64,000 nt of DNA, taken from assembly GCA_049644285.1 (NCBI GenBank), contig JBARRP010000023.1, forward strand, positions 1 to 64,000, given 5' to 3'. The stretch comes from CAVRXT01 sp049644285 (lineage in GTDB: Bacteria > Acidobacteriota > Terriglobia > Acidiferrales > UBA7541). This document shows, in pieces, positions 43,372 to 51,640 of this stretch. Below the pieces are notes generated by a model. The model was not told the DNA's origin. It saw only the letters and a program-made list of their open reading frames with translations, and did not search any database. Made by a program: the position numbers and the translations under genes. Numbering within the stretch: the stretch's first letter is position 1; every line of letters starts with the position of its first letter.

Positions 43372-44904
43372 CTATCGGGCAAATCCAACCGCGGCGGCTG
43401 CTTGCCGCGCCGACTTTCCGTCGGCGCGTTTCTTGAACCATTCGGCGGCAAGACGCGACGCCTTCACCGCTCCGGCAATATCCGATTCCGGCGAGAGCGA
43501 GTCGGTGTTGGCGAAAAAGATGCGTTCCATCGGCTGGCTCGCGGCGGGTTGGATTTTCGTGAAGTTGCCGGGGACCGACATGAACATCGGGTGTCCGCGG
43601 CGATAGAGATGAACCTCCAGAGGATCGACGTTGAATTCGGGAAGCAGCTTTTTGAAATCGGCCAAGGCTTTTGCGGCGAGCTGGCGGCAACTCTCCTCTT
43701 TCAGAAGCTTGGATCGTTGCAATTCGTCCAGGGGCGTATACAGAGTGAGGATGTTGTTTTTCTGGCGATAGCCGGGCTGATTGCGGATCGTCCAATCGGC
43801 GACCACGATATCGGTGAATGTGTTTCTCGGGCACCACGTGTCGTAGGCGCGATTGTGGATCGCTTTCTCGAAAATCAAATTAATGACGGAGTAGGGGATA
43901 TAGCGAATCTGACTCATGGCATCGAGTTGCGCGTCGGGAATACCCGCGACGATTTTCGAGGTGATGAATTTGGGCGAGGTCATGATGGCTGCCTTCGCCG
44001 CCACTGTCTGCAGTTCGCCCTGATGCATGTAGGTGACATGAACTTCATCCTTTTGCTGCTCGACGCCGACTACCGTCGCGCCGCCGACCATTCGCTCGCG
44101 ATGCTTCGCGAGCATTGTCTCGGAGAGTTTCTTCGTGATCGCGCCATTGCCCCCGGGCAGTGTCACGCGATGATCCCGATAATTCTCCGTGGCGTTGTAC
44201 TGGACCTCCCCGAGGCCGACCAGTGCAGAAGCGTCTGCCGTTTTCGATCCATAGTTGGATGGGCCGTAGGTGTCCCACCATTGCTGGACCTCCGGCTCAT
44301 AGCCGGCAAGATACTTGGAGAAGGGTTCGGCATCGAGCTGCTCGGGATGAGCCTTGAGATCGATGGCAAGGACAGCGCGGCGGAATTTCTTGAAACTTTC
44401 CCGCACATTCGCAGGATACGGCAGCTCATCGAGACCGGAGCGCCACGTGTCCGCCACGAGCTTGCCGTTGACGATCGTCGAATCCGGACTATTGATGGGA
44501 AGCTGTTTGAGACCCAGTTCGCGCGCCAGTTGGTCGGATTCCGAGCCGGCTTCGTCGAAGGCGGAGCCCGTCGCGAAGCCCTGGCCCTGATACTCCTCAG
44601 CGTACGCATTCCCGCCCCAGTGCTCTTCTTTTTCCAGCAGAAGAAAATTGTACGATTGCAGAAAATAGGCCGCGGCAAGGCCGCTCATCCCTCCACCAAC
44701 AATCACGACATCGTAGCTTTTCGACACTGGCGGGCGCGTGAAGACGTGGCCGTCTCGAACCTGGTGGCAAATTTCATAGTGCTCGCCGTCCACGGCCGGC
44801 TGCGATTCGGGAGGCGCCGCCATCAACGAAAAATCAAACGGGCATCCGGCAGCGACTGATCCTGCCACAACGAACTTCAAGAAATCTCTTCGGTTCGGGG
44901 TCAT
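43372..44904 (-). CDS. Tat-exported FAD-dependent amine oxidase (spermidine dehydrogenase-like)
   Basis: 510-aa flavoprotein with a twin-arginine signal (MTPNRRDFLKFVVAGSVAAG), so it is exported folded with FAD. The dinucleotide fold is DVVIVGGGMSGLAAAYFLQS (about residues 65-84), followed by the GG-doublet LLLEKEEHWGGNAYAEEY typical of flavin amine oxidases. The C-terminal FAD block is RIFFANTDSLSPESDIAGAV (about 465-484). Linkage to PotDABC (start overlaps the potC stop by 4 bp) supports a polyamine or related amine as substrate, oxidised in the periplasm to an aminoaldehyde; this is inference. The family also includes carotenoid- and monoamine-oxidase-like enzymes. Last gene of the leftward amine operon. 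Confidence 0.82.
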   Translation of the reverse strand: MTPNRRDFLKFVVAGSVAAGCPFDFSLMAAPPESQPAVDGEHYEICHQVRDGHVFTRPPVSKSYDVVIVGGGMSGLAAAYFLQSYNFLLLEKEEHWGGNAYAEEYQGQGFATGSAFDEAGSESDQLARELGLKQLPINSPDSTIVNGKLVADTWRSGLDELPYPANVRESFKKFRRAVLAIDLKAHPEQLDAEPFSKYLAGYEPEVQQWWDTYGPSNYGSKTADASALVGLGEVQYNATENYRDHRVTLPGGNGAITKKLSETMLAKHRERMVGGATVVGVEQQKDEVHVTYMHQGELQTVAAKAAIMTSPKFITSKIVAGIPDAQLDAMSQIRYIPYSVINLIFEKAIHNRAYDTWCPRNTFTDIVVADWTIRNQPGYRQKNNILTLYTPLDELQRSKLLKEESCRQLAAKALADFKKLLPEFNVDPLEVHLYRRGHPMFMSVPGNFTKIQPAASQPMERIFFANTDSLSPESDIAGAVKASRLAAEWFKKRADGKSARQAAAAVGFAR

Positions 44905-45758
44905 GCACTTTCTCCTTGGTAAGTGGCAGGAACGAGTTCAGTGGCAGAAGCGGCGCCTTCTTCGGCCTTCTGGCTGCGCGTGCGCAGGTGATACCACAGC
45001 ACGATCAGGCTGATGGAGAAGAGGAGAATAATTGTCGAAATGGCGTTGATCTCCGGCGTGATGCCTCGCCGCAAGCGCGACCAGATTTCAAGCGGCAGCG
45101 TGTTCTCGCGCCCGATCAGGAAGAAGCTGACGGCGATTTCGTCCATCGAGAGGGTGAAGATCAGAAGGCCCGCCGCGACAATCGAAACGCGCAGGTTGGG
45201 TAGGGTCACCCGCCAGAAGGTCCTCCAGTGATTTGCGCCGAGATCAAGCGAAGCTTCTTCTTGAGCCCGATCGAGTTTCTGCAACCCGGCAAAGATTTCA
45301 GTGGTGGCGACAGAAATGAGCGCGGTGCCGTGGCCCAGGGTGATCGTCAGAAGGCTCAACTTCAGTCCCGCCGCGACGAAAAACATCAGCAGAGAGAGGC
45401 CGGTGATGATTCCCGGCAGAATCAGCGGAAGCAACACGAGTCGGCGGAAGAGGGCCTTGCCGGGGAACGTGGCTCGGTCGAGGGCCAGCGCGGCGGGCAG
45501 TCCCAGGCCAATCGCGATCCCCACGGCAGCCAGCGCTACGACGAAACTGTTCAGGACGGTGCTCCAGAGCGCGTCGTCACCGAAGAGCGTTCCATACCAG
45601 CTCAGCGTCAAATCCTTTGGAGGGAAACCCCCAACGCCGGCGCCGTTGAAGGAATAGATCACCAACACGATGATCGGTAGATAAAGGAATGCGTAGACAG
45701 CGGCGGCGTAGAATCCAAGCCATCCGGAACGCCCCGACACTGGGCTTCCGCCGCTCAT
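44901..45758 (-). CDS. potC: polyamine-type ABC transporter permease (PotC-like)
   Basis: 285-aa inner-membrane permease with about six transmembrane segments (YAFLYLPIIVLVIYSFNG first, IISTIILLFSISLIVLWYHL last). The BPD-type EAA loop, contacting the ATPase, is EASLDLGANHWRTFWRVTLP (about residues 165-184). Order and similarity match PotC of PotABCD systems for spermidine/putrescine. The ATG overlaps the potB stop (ATGA), and its own stop overlaps the start of the amine oxidase gene. The C-terminal tail, past the last helix, is charged and unremarkable. Confidence 0.87.
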   Translation of the reverse strand: MSGGSPVSGRSGWLGFYAAAVYAFLYLPIIVLVIYSFNGAGVGGFPPKDLTLSWYGTLFGDDALWSTVLNSFVVALAAVGIAIGLGLPAALALDRATFPGKALFRRLVLLPLILPGIITGLSLLMFFVAAGLKLSLLTITLGHGTALISVATTEIFAGLQKLDRAQEEASLDLGANHWRTFWRVTLPNLRVSIVAAGLLIFTLSMDEIAVSFFLIGRENTLPLEIWSRLRRGITPEINAISTIILLFSISLIVLWYHLRTRSQKAEEGAASATELVPATYQGESA

Positions 45759-46603
45759 GAAAAAGTGAGCCTCTTTTCGAGACGCTCGACCGCGAACAAC
45801 AGGGCGACCACCAGCACCAGCATGCAGAGTGAAATTGCCGCGCCGAGCGGCCAGTTGTACGCCGCTCCAAACAGGCTGACCACGATGTTTGAAATCATGA
45901 TGCCGCTCGGCCCGCCGACGAGGAGTGGAGCGAGGAAGTCGCCCAACGTAAGAACGAAGGCAAACGTAGCTCCAGCGAGAACTCCAGGTATCGACAGCGG
46001 GAAAATCACGCGCCAGAACGTTTTCATGGGTGAGGCGCCCAGGTCCTGCGAGGCTTCCACGAGATTCCGCGGAACGTGTTCGAGAGAGGCGTAGATCGGC
46101 AGAAAAGTGAACGGGGTGTAGATGTGTGTGAGCGTGAGAATCACTGCGAACGGACTATAGAGAAAAAACTCCACGGGATGACGGGTCAGGTGAAGGTATT
46201 GCAGAAAACCATTCAAGACGCCGTCGCTTCCGAGGATCGTCTTCCAGGCATAACCGCGCACGAGGTAGCTGACCCAGAGCGGAATAATGACGAGCTGGTA
46301 GAGCAAGTCCTTGCGATGGGCCGCGCGGAAGGAAAGGTAGTAAGCGAGCGGATAGCCCAGCAGCAGCGCCAGGAGCGTAACCGAACCGGCGATCCGCATC
46401 GAGCGCAGCAGCACTTGCACGTAAATCGGATTGCGTAAAAGCTCGCGGTAGTTGTCGAGGTTCCAGTTGTGCACGATCACTTGGAGCGGGGAAACGGTCC
46501 AAAAGCTGTTGCAGAAAAGGATGGCGTAAGGGATCAGCAGAAAAAGCGTGACCCACAGAAGCGGGGGAATGGCGACGGCTGATTTGTACGCGCGCGTATA
46601 CAC
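45755..46603 (-). CDS. potB: polyamine-type ABC transporter permease (PotB-like)
   Basis: 282-aa inner-membrane permease. I chose the GTG at 46603, 1 bp after the potA stop, because it yields the expected N-terminus with the first helix IPPLLWVTLFLLIPYAILFC. The upstream in-frame codons lie inside potA and read as random Ser/Arg-rich sequence. The EAA loop is EASQDLGASPMKTFWRVIFP (about residues 177-196). Five further helices are visible. It pairs with PotC to form the membrane channel; the substrate class (polyamine) comes from family and neighbours. Confidence 0.87.
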   Translation of the reverse strand: MYTRAYKSAVAIPPLLWVTLFLLIPYAILFCNSFWTVSPLQVIVHNWNLDNYRELLRNPIYVQVLLRSMRIAGSVTLLALLLGYPLAYYLSFRAAHRKDLLYQLVIIPLWVSYLVRGYAWKTILGSDGVLNGFLQYLHLTRHPVEFFLYSPFAVILTLTHIYTPFTFLPIYASLEHVPRNLVEASQDLGASPMKTFWRVIFPLSIPGVLAGATFAFVLTLGDFLAPLLVGGPSGIMISNIVVSLFGAAYNWPLGAAISLCMLVLVVALLFAVERLEKRLTFS

Positions 46604-46604
46604 T

Positions 46605-47663
46605 CTAGCGCGACTCCGTTTCGCGAACTGGAACCGCGTCGACCGCGTTGAATTCAAACTCCGCGTCGCCTTCCAGGACTCCGCGGCTAGCGATGCGAGC
46701 CCGCAGGAGGCGGGCATCGGGGCAGACGATCTCGAGCAAATCCGTCGCACCGCCAAACGTCTGGGTTTGGATCTTCGCGCAGAATCGCACGACGCTTCCG
46801 TCGGCGGAAGCTTGGTTGCTTCCCGAAGCCAAACGGATGCACTCGGGCCTCACCGAGAAGACGGCTGGCCCAGCGTGGGCACTGTTCGTGCGCCAGGCAA
46901 GTGCACCGGCACGCGCGGTACCGCCGCTCACCTCAACCCGCAGCAGATTCGTTTGGCCGATGAACTGGGCGACGTAGGTGGTTGCGGGCCGGCTGTAGAT
47001 TTCGCGCGGCGTGGCGACCTGTTCGAGGCCGCCGGCACGCAGCAGCGCAATGCGATCGGAGAGCGCCATCGCTTCTTCCTGGTCGTGGGTAACGAAGATG
47101 AAAGTGATGCCGACTTCGCGTTGCAGCGATTTCAACTCGAGCTGCATCTGCCCCCGCAGATTGGCGTCGAGGGCAGACAGAGGCTCGTCGAGGAGCAGCA
47201 CCTGCGGGCGGTTGACGAGAGCGCGCGCCAGGGCAATGCGCTGTTGCTGTCCACCGCTCAGCCGCACGGGCGCCGACTGCGCGTACTCGGTCATCTTGAC
47301 CATGGCGAGCGCCTGTTCGACGCGGGCTGGAATCTCGGCCCTCGCCGCACCCTGCGCGCGCAATCCATACGCCACGTTTTCGAACACAGAAAGGTGAGGG
47401 AATAACGCATAGCTTTGAAAGACGGTATTCACCGGACGCTTGTAGGGCGGCAGGTGCTCGAGGCGCTCTCCGCCCATCCAGATTTCGCCGCTGTCCGGCT
47501 GCTCGAAGCCGGCAATCATGCGCAAGAGCGTCGTTTTGCCGGAGCCGCTCTCGCCCAAGATGGTGAGGAACTCTCCGGCGGCAACTTCGAGGGAAATCCC
47601 TCGCAAGACTTCACGGTTTCCGAATCGCTTGGCCAGATTGCGGATGGAAAGCAGCGGAGTCAC
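46605..47663 (-). CDS. potA: polyamine-type ABC transporter ATPase (PotA-like)
   Basis: 352-aa ATPase that powers the PotBC permease. Walker A LGESGSGKTT (about residues 36-45), Q-loop VFQSYALFPHLS, signature LSGGQQQRIALARAL (about 134-148), Walker B VLLLDEPLSALD (about 154-165) and H-loop VTHDQEEA are complete. A C-terminal TOBE-like regulatory domain (about 235-345) matches PotA length. The start GTG overlaps the potD stop (GTGA). Cytoplasmic face of the inner membrane. Confidence 0.92.
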   Translation of the reverse strand: MTPLLSIRNLAKRFGNREVLRGISLEVAAGEFLTILGESGSGKTTLLRMIAGFEQPDSGEIWMGGERLEHLPPYKRPVNTVFQSYALFPHLSVFENVAYGLRAQGAARAEIPARVEQALAMVKMTEYAQSAPVRLSGGQQQRIALARALVNRPQVLLLDEPLSALDANLRGQMQLELKSLQREVGITFIFVTHDQEEAMALSDRIALLRAGGLEQVATPREIYSRPATTYVAQFIGQTNLLRVEVSGGTARAGALAWRTNSAHAGPAVFSVRPECIRLASGSNQASADGSVVRFCAKIQTQTFGGATDLLEIVCPDARLLRARIASRGVLEGDAEFEFNAVDAVPVRETESR

Positions 47664-48859
47664 TGAGCGGCTTTGACCTCGTTCCAGATTTCGTTGTACT
47701 TCGCGCGCCGGGGCACGTTCTGCCAGAAGTAAATTCTGGTCATGTAATTGTCCACATCGTCCAGGTGGAGGTTTTTCTTCTGGTCGTCGGCCATGAATTG
47801 CGCCGCCTGAGGATTCGCGGGGACGTAGCCGGTGACGTCGGCGACTTGCTTCTGCGTTTTTGCTGCGATCATGAATTCGAGGAACTGCAAGGCGAGGTCT
47901 TTATGCTCGCTCGCGGCCGTGATCATCAAGTGGTCGATCCAACCGGTCGTGTTTTCTTTCGGGATGGTTTCGCCGATGGGGAAGTGAGCGGCACGGAGCT
48001 GGTTGGTCATCAGCGGCCAGCCCATCGCAGCGGCAATTTCGTGATTTTCGAAGAGGTTGGTGAGCTCGCCCCCGGTGGTCCAGATCTTGCGGATGTTCGG
48101 CTTGAGCTCGAGCAGCTTTTTCTTGACGTTTTCCAGTTCTGGGTCGCTGAGATTATAGAGGTGGCTGGGATCAGGCTTGTCGTAGCCAAGAAGCTGGGCG
48201 GCCATGTAGAGAGTCGAAAGTTCATCCCAAACCGAGATTTTGCCTTTGTATTTGGGATCCCACAGCGCTGCCCAACTGTCGGGCGTCTTCGCGAACGCAG
48301 TGGCGTCGTAGAGAAGGGGATTGGGGCCCCATGTGAACGGCACACCGTAGACATTGCCGTTCAGCCGCACCAGGGGGAGGGAACGCAGGCGCGAGGAGAG
48401 TTGTTCGTAAGACGGGAGCTTCGAGAGGTCGAGTGGCGTCGCCAGATTCGACGAAGCGACCATCGTGGCCACATCGCTTGAGGGAGAAATCACATCGTAG
48501 TTGCTGGCGCTTCCCCCGCGCAGTTTCGCGACCAGCTCATCACTCGAGCCCATGTAGGAAGCGCTGATCTTGCATTGATGCGACTCCTCGAAGGCGTGGA
48601 CGTAGGATGGGTCCGCATAACCTTCCCAAACAAGCAGGCTGAGGGTAGGAGTTTGCTTACGGCAGGAAATCGTTGCCACCGCAGCGAGAATAACCAAAGC
48701 CACCGCGCAGAGCTTGGCAGCGTGCCGGAAGATGAGATTCAGAGCGGCCGTCGGGGGTTGAAAACTCCGACCGCTGAATGAAAAAAGGCTGGGGATGTTG
48801 CGGTTAAGACCGCGACCCACAAAGCTTAAGACATTTTTCTGCGAGCTGGCAGCTCTCAT
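47660..48859 (-). CDS. potD: polyamine-type periplasmic binding lipoprotein (PotD-like)
   Basis: 399-aa substrate-binding protein. The ATG at 48859 overlaps the amidohydrolase stop by 4 bp; the frame is open further upstream, but those residues are Arg/Cys-rich noise inside the amidohydrolase gene. A long n-region precedes the hydrophobic core LCAVALVILAAVATISC, a lipobox, so it is probably tethered to the membrane. The mature part has the PotD/PotF pattern: LSLLVWEGYADPSYVHAFEE at the start, YDVISPSSDVATMV, YGVPFTWGPNPLLYDATAF and PLMTNQLRAAHFPIGETIPK. Acidic/aromatic pocket residues cannot be assigned without a structure, so putrescine, spermidine or another amine remain possible. Confidence 0.86.
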   Translation of the reverse strand: MRAASSQKNVLSFVGRGLNRNIPSLFSFSGRSFQPPTAALNLIFRHAAKLCAVALVILAAVATISCRKQTPTLSLLVWEGYADPSYVHAFEESHQCKISASYMGSSDELVAKLRGGSASNYDVISPSSDVATMVASSNLATPLDLSKLPSYEQLSSRLRSLPLVRLNGNVYGVPFTWGPNPLLYDATAFAKTPDSWAALWDPKYKGKISVWDELSTLYMAAQLLGYDKPDPSHLYNLSDPELENVKKKLLELKPNIRKIWTTGGELTNLFENHEIAAAMGWPLMTNQLRAAHFPIGETIPKENTTGWIDHLMITAASEHKDLALQFLEFMIAAKTQKQVADVTGYVPANPQAAQFMADDQKKNLHLDDVDNYMTRIYFWQNVPRRAKYNEIWNEVKAAQ

Positions 48860-50607
48860 GGGCTCGTTGGCGCTCCCTGCGCCGCGGATTGAGGCATCCA
48901 TTCCGGCGCGCGATAGACAATCTTGCCTCCGACCATCGTCAGAAGCACTTGCGTGTTGTGGAGTTCGTGCGGAGCTACATCGAAGATGTTCTGCGAAACG
49001 ACGATCAGGTCGGCCACTTTTCCGGGTTCGATCGATCCTTCGGACGTCTCGCGCTTTCCGGCATAAGCAGCGCCCAGAGTGTACGCTTCGACGGCTTGCG
49101 CGAGCGTTACCCGCTGCTCGGGAACCCAGCCGCCCGGTGGCTGACCCTCCGGCGTCTGCCGCGTAACCGCGTTTTCGAGGCCCGGCCACGGGCTGAGGGT
49201 GACAACATTCCAATCGCTGCCAAACGCAAGCCGGCCGCCGGCGGCGGCAATACTCTGCCACGCAAACGCGCGGGCTTGCCGTTCCTTGCCGGCGGCACGT
49301 GTCCACACCCCCGTCTCGGCATCCGGATAGGCGTGCAAAGGCTGCATGCTGGCGATAACGCCGAGGGAACCAAAGCGAGGAATGTCGGCCGCCGAAATTG
49401 TCTCAATGTGTTCGATGCGGTCGCGGGAATCCGTGGTGTGGTTCGCGCGGTGCGCGTCTTCGTATGCATCGAGGGCAAGGCGAACTGACCGGTCGCCAAT
49501 GGCGTGCGTGAAAATTTGGAAACCGCGGCGGTCGAGCTCAGTGATTGCCTGCTTGTATTTGTCCGGTTGCCAGAAAGTAGAACCAATCAGGCTGGGATCA
49601 TCACTGTAGGGATCGAGCATCGCGGCGGTGTGGCTCTCGACGACGCCATCGAGGAAGAACTTCACGGCTCCCCCCGAAAGCCAATCGTCGTGAAACCGCG
49701 CGCGGGCGCCTTCAAGCGCAGCGATGTCCGCCGGCTTCAGTTCAGGCGGATCGATGACTTTCGCGATGTAAAGCCGGAGAGTGAGCTGACCTTGGCGGCG
49801 GAGCTTATCGTACAGGTCGAGAGAATCGAAGTCGCCGCCGGCACTGTGGGCGCGCACGAGGCCGGCACGATTCGCTTCCAAGAAACCCTTTCTAAGCGCG
49901 GCGAGCTTTTCTTCGCGTGGGGTGGGCGGAAGTTTGTCACTGACGAGATCTCCCGCGGATTCTTTCAGAGCGCCGGTTGGTTCACCGGTCTTCGGGTCGC
50001 GCACGATTTTGCCATTCGGCGGATCGGGTGTGGTGCGAGTGATTCCAGCCATCTGAAGCGCTTTGCTGTTGGCCCAAGTGGTGTGCCCATCGAAGCCTTC
50101 CAGAAAAACGGGGCGATCGGGAAAGAGCTCATCGAGGTATTTCTTGTCAGGAAGGGCCTCGGCGCCGAATGCATCGTAAGTCCAACTTTGGCCGAGCAGC
50201 CATCCGTTTCCGGGATGTGCGGCAGCGTACGTTTTCAAAACTTGCTGGATCTCCGCTACGCTGTGGGTTCCCGCGAGTTCGGCCCGGCCGAGGGCCAGAG
50301 AACCTTCGAGAAAATGGATGTGACAGTCGGTGAATCCGGGAAGCACCAACCGCCCGCCTGCATCGAGGACCTGGGTCTTTGAGTCGCGATACGGAGCCAC
50401 GTCGGCTTCGCTGCCAACAAAAACGATCTTGCCTCCGCGCATTGCGGCTGCTTCGGTCCAAGGCTGCTGCGCGTTAACGGTGTAAATTCTGGCATGCCGG
50501 ATGATCACTTCGGCGGCAGGCCGGCTGGCAGGAGCCTTGGCGAGAATCGTGCCGACCACTCCTGTGAGGATCAGGCAGCCAGTCAGGATGAAGCCACGAT
50601 TGTTCAC
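48856..50607 (-). CDS. exported YtcJ-like amidohydrolase
   Basis: 583-aa member of the amidohydrolase family of the YtcJ/LAF3 type (N-substituted formamide deformylase relatives). A short hydrophobic N-terminus (GFILTGCLILTGVVGTILA) suggests an anchor or signal, placing it outside the inner membrane. Metal motifs: GFTDCHIHFLEGS (HxH, about residues 94-106), FLEGFDGHTTWANSKALQ, AVKFFLDGVVESHTA, FTHAIGDRSV, RIEHIETIS and GSDWNVVTLSP. It starts at a GTG with GAGGG 8 nt upstream. It overlaps potD by 4 bp, so it probably releases or trims an amide whose amine product PotD then captures; this is inference from gene order. Confidence 0.85.
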   Translation of the reverse strand: MNNRGFILTGCLILTGVVGTILAKAPASRPAAEVIIRHARIYTVNAQQPWTEAAAMRGGKIVFVGSEADVAPYRDSKTQVLDAGGRLVLPGFTDCHIHFLEGSLALGRAELAGTHSVAEIQQVLKTYAAAHPGNGWLLGQSWTYDAFGAEALPDKKYLDELFPDRPVFLEGFDGHTTWANSKALQMAGITRTTPDPPNGKIVRDPKTGEPTGALKESAGDLVSDKLPPTPREEKLAALRKGFLEANRAGLVRAHSAGGDFDSLDLYDKLRRQGQLTLRLYIAKVIDPPELKPADIAALEGARARFHDDWLSGGAVKFFLDGVVESHTAAMLDPYSDDPSLIGSTFWQPDKYKQAITELDRRGFQIFTHAIGDRSVRLALDAYEDAHRANHTTDSRDRIEHIETISAADIPRFGSLGVIASMQPLHAYPDAETGVWTRAAGKERQARAFAWQSIAAAGGRLAFGSDWNVVTLSPWPGLENAVTRQTPEGQPPGGWVPEQRVTLAQAVEAYTLGAAYAGKRETSEGSIEPGKVADLIVVSQNIFDVAPHELHNTQVLLTMVGGKIVYRAPEWMPQSAAQGAPTSP

Positions 50608-50669
50608 AATTAGGCCCTCAAATCAGAGTGCAAGCCATAGCCGAATACGGCTGAAATGGTCCAGCTATT

Positions 50670-51497
50670 TCAAAACGTCGGAGGCGTGTTGACCCAAAGC
50701 ACCCACGCTTCTTCCTTGCCTTGATTGGTCCAGCGATGTTGGACGTTGCTTTCGAAATAGAAGCTATCGCCGGGTGACAAATGATTGGTCTTCCCTCCGT
50801 CGAGGGTGATATCGAGAGTGCCGCGGATCATGTACAAGAATTCCTCGCCGTCGTGGGCGTAAGCCTCGCCGCTGCCGGCTCCGGGCGCGATGCGGAAGAG
50901 GTGAGGTTCCATCACCGTGTTGCCCCACGCGAGGAGCTCCATGCGCACGCCAGACCCAGCTTCGAGCACCTTCCGTTCCGGGGGCTTGACGTGGTGCGGA
51001 TTCGCCTCGGTGGGGTCAAAGAGCGACAAAATGTTCAGATCGAAGAAATTGGCGAGGCGGCGGAGCGTGGCAACGGAAGCGCTCATCTGGCCGCGCTCGA
51101 GGGCGCTCAAGAATCCAATCGAGACACTCACGGGGCGGGCGACCTTGGCCAGGGAGAGCCCGCGCTTCAAACGCAGGCGCCGGAGCCGGGGACCAATGGG
51201 GCTGGGCGTAACGCGGCCCAGGCGGCGAAGCAGGCCCTGGGACTTCAGCAGGTGGACGATCGCTGGGGCGTTCATCCCGCGGGAGCGGCGGAGGAATTGA
51301 GCGCGCTTCAGCAGGCGCACATCCTGATCGGTGAAGAGGCGGTAATGGCTGTGCGTGCGGGCGGGGGCGATGAGACCGAGGGTCTCCCAAGTGCGCAGTA
51401 TCGAGGGCGAGACCCCGACCAGCCGAGCGACGTCTCCGATCCGCAGATAGCCCTGCGCGCGCACGGGCCGGGCGGAAAGATGACGAGAGGTGGCCAA
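50670..51497 (-). CDS. MerR-XRE-cupin three-domain transcriptional regulator
   Basis: 275-aa cytoplasmic regulator joining two DNA-binding domains and a sensor. The N-terminal MerR-type winged helix (about residues 16-86) reads YLRIGDVARLVGVSPSILRT and TLGLIAPARTHSHYRLFTDQ. A second, XRE-type helix-turn-helix (about 102-160) reads LRRLRLKRGLSLAKVARPVS and GFLSALERGQMSASVATLRR. The C-terminal cupin (about 195-272) contains AHDGEEFLYMIRGTLDITLD and GDSFYFESNVQHRWTN. XRE-cupin proteins such as PuuR repress putrescine-use genes; the extra MerR head is unusual. TTG start at 51497 after AAGGGG. It is first in the leftward amine operon and divergent from the receptor gene, so it likely controls both. 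Confidence 0.85.
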   Translation of the reverse strand: MATSRHLSARPVRAQGYLRIGDVARLVGVSPSILRTWETLGLIAPARTHSHYRLFTDQDVRLLKRAQFLRRSRGMNAPAIVHLLKSQGLLRRLGRVTPSPIGPRLRRLRLKRGLSLAKVARPVSVSIGFLSALERGQMSASVATLRRLANFFDLNILSLFDPTEANPHHVKPPERKVLEAGSGVRMELLAWGNTVMEPHLFRIAPGAGSGEAYAHDGEEFLYMIRGTLDITLDGGKTNHLSPGDSFYFESNVQHRWTNQGKEEAWVLWVNTPPTF

Positions 51498-51509
51498 TCC
51501 AGTTTCCCC

Positions 51510-51567
51510 TTGACAAGCCCCAGAGCTTCCACTAAGGTTCGCGGATTATAGTAAGGTTTATTCGCGG
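51510..51567. promoter_or_regulatory. divergent promoter/operator region of the amine locus
   Basis: TTGACA at 51510-51515 faces the receptor gene, and TAAGGT lies 17 bp later (a weak -10). Overlapping it are two direct repeats, TAAGGTTCGCGG (51533-51544) and TAAGGTTTATTCGCGG (51552-51567), 19 bp apart start to start, i.e. roughly two helical turns. On the other strand a consensus TATAAT (51546-51551) faces the regulator gene. Such direct repeats would suit the regulator's binding site. Confidence 0.45.
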
Positions 51568-51640
51568 CGCGCAATCAAAAAAGTTCTGCGGGCCAGGGGT
51601 GGTCCGGCGGGTTGGGGGATGCTTCCTCGAAGGAGCTGAG

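Noticed and set aside
43207..44859. Rightward frame of 550 codons opposite the amine oxidase
   Set aside because: Antisense shadow; the opposite frame has a Tat signal and FAD motif and overlaps potC as an operon gene.
48860..49306. N-terminal extension of the potD frame
   Set aside because: The extra 149 codons lie inside the amidohydrolase gene and read as Arg/Cys-rich noise; the ATG at 48859 overlaps the upstream stop as expected for a coupled gene.
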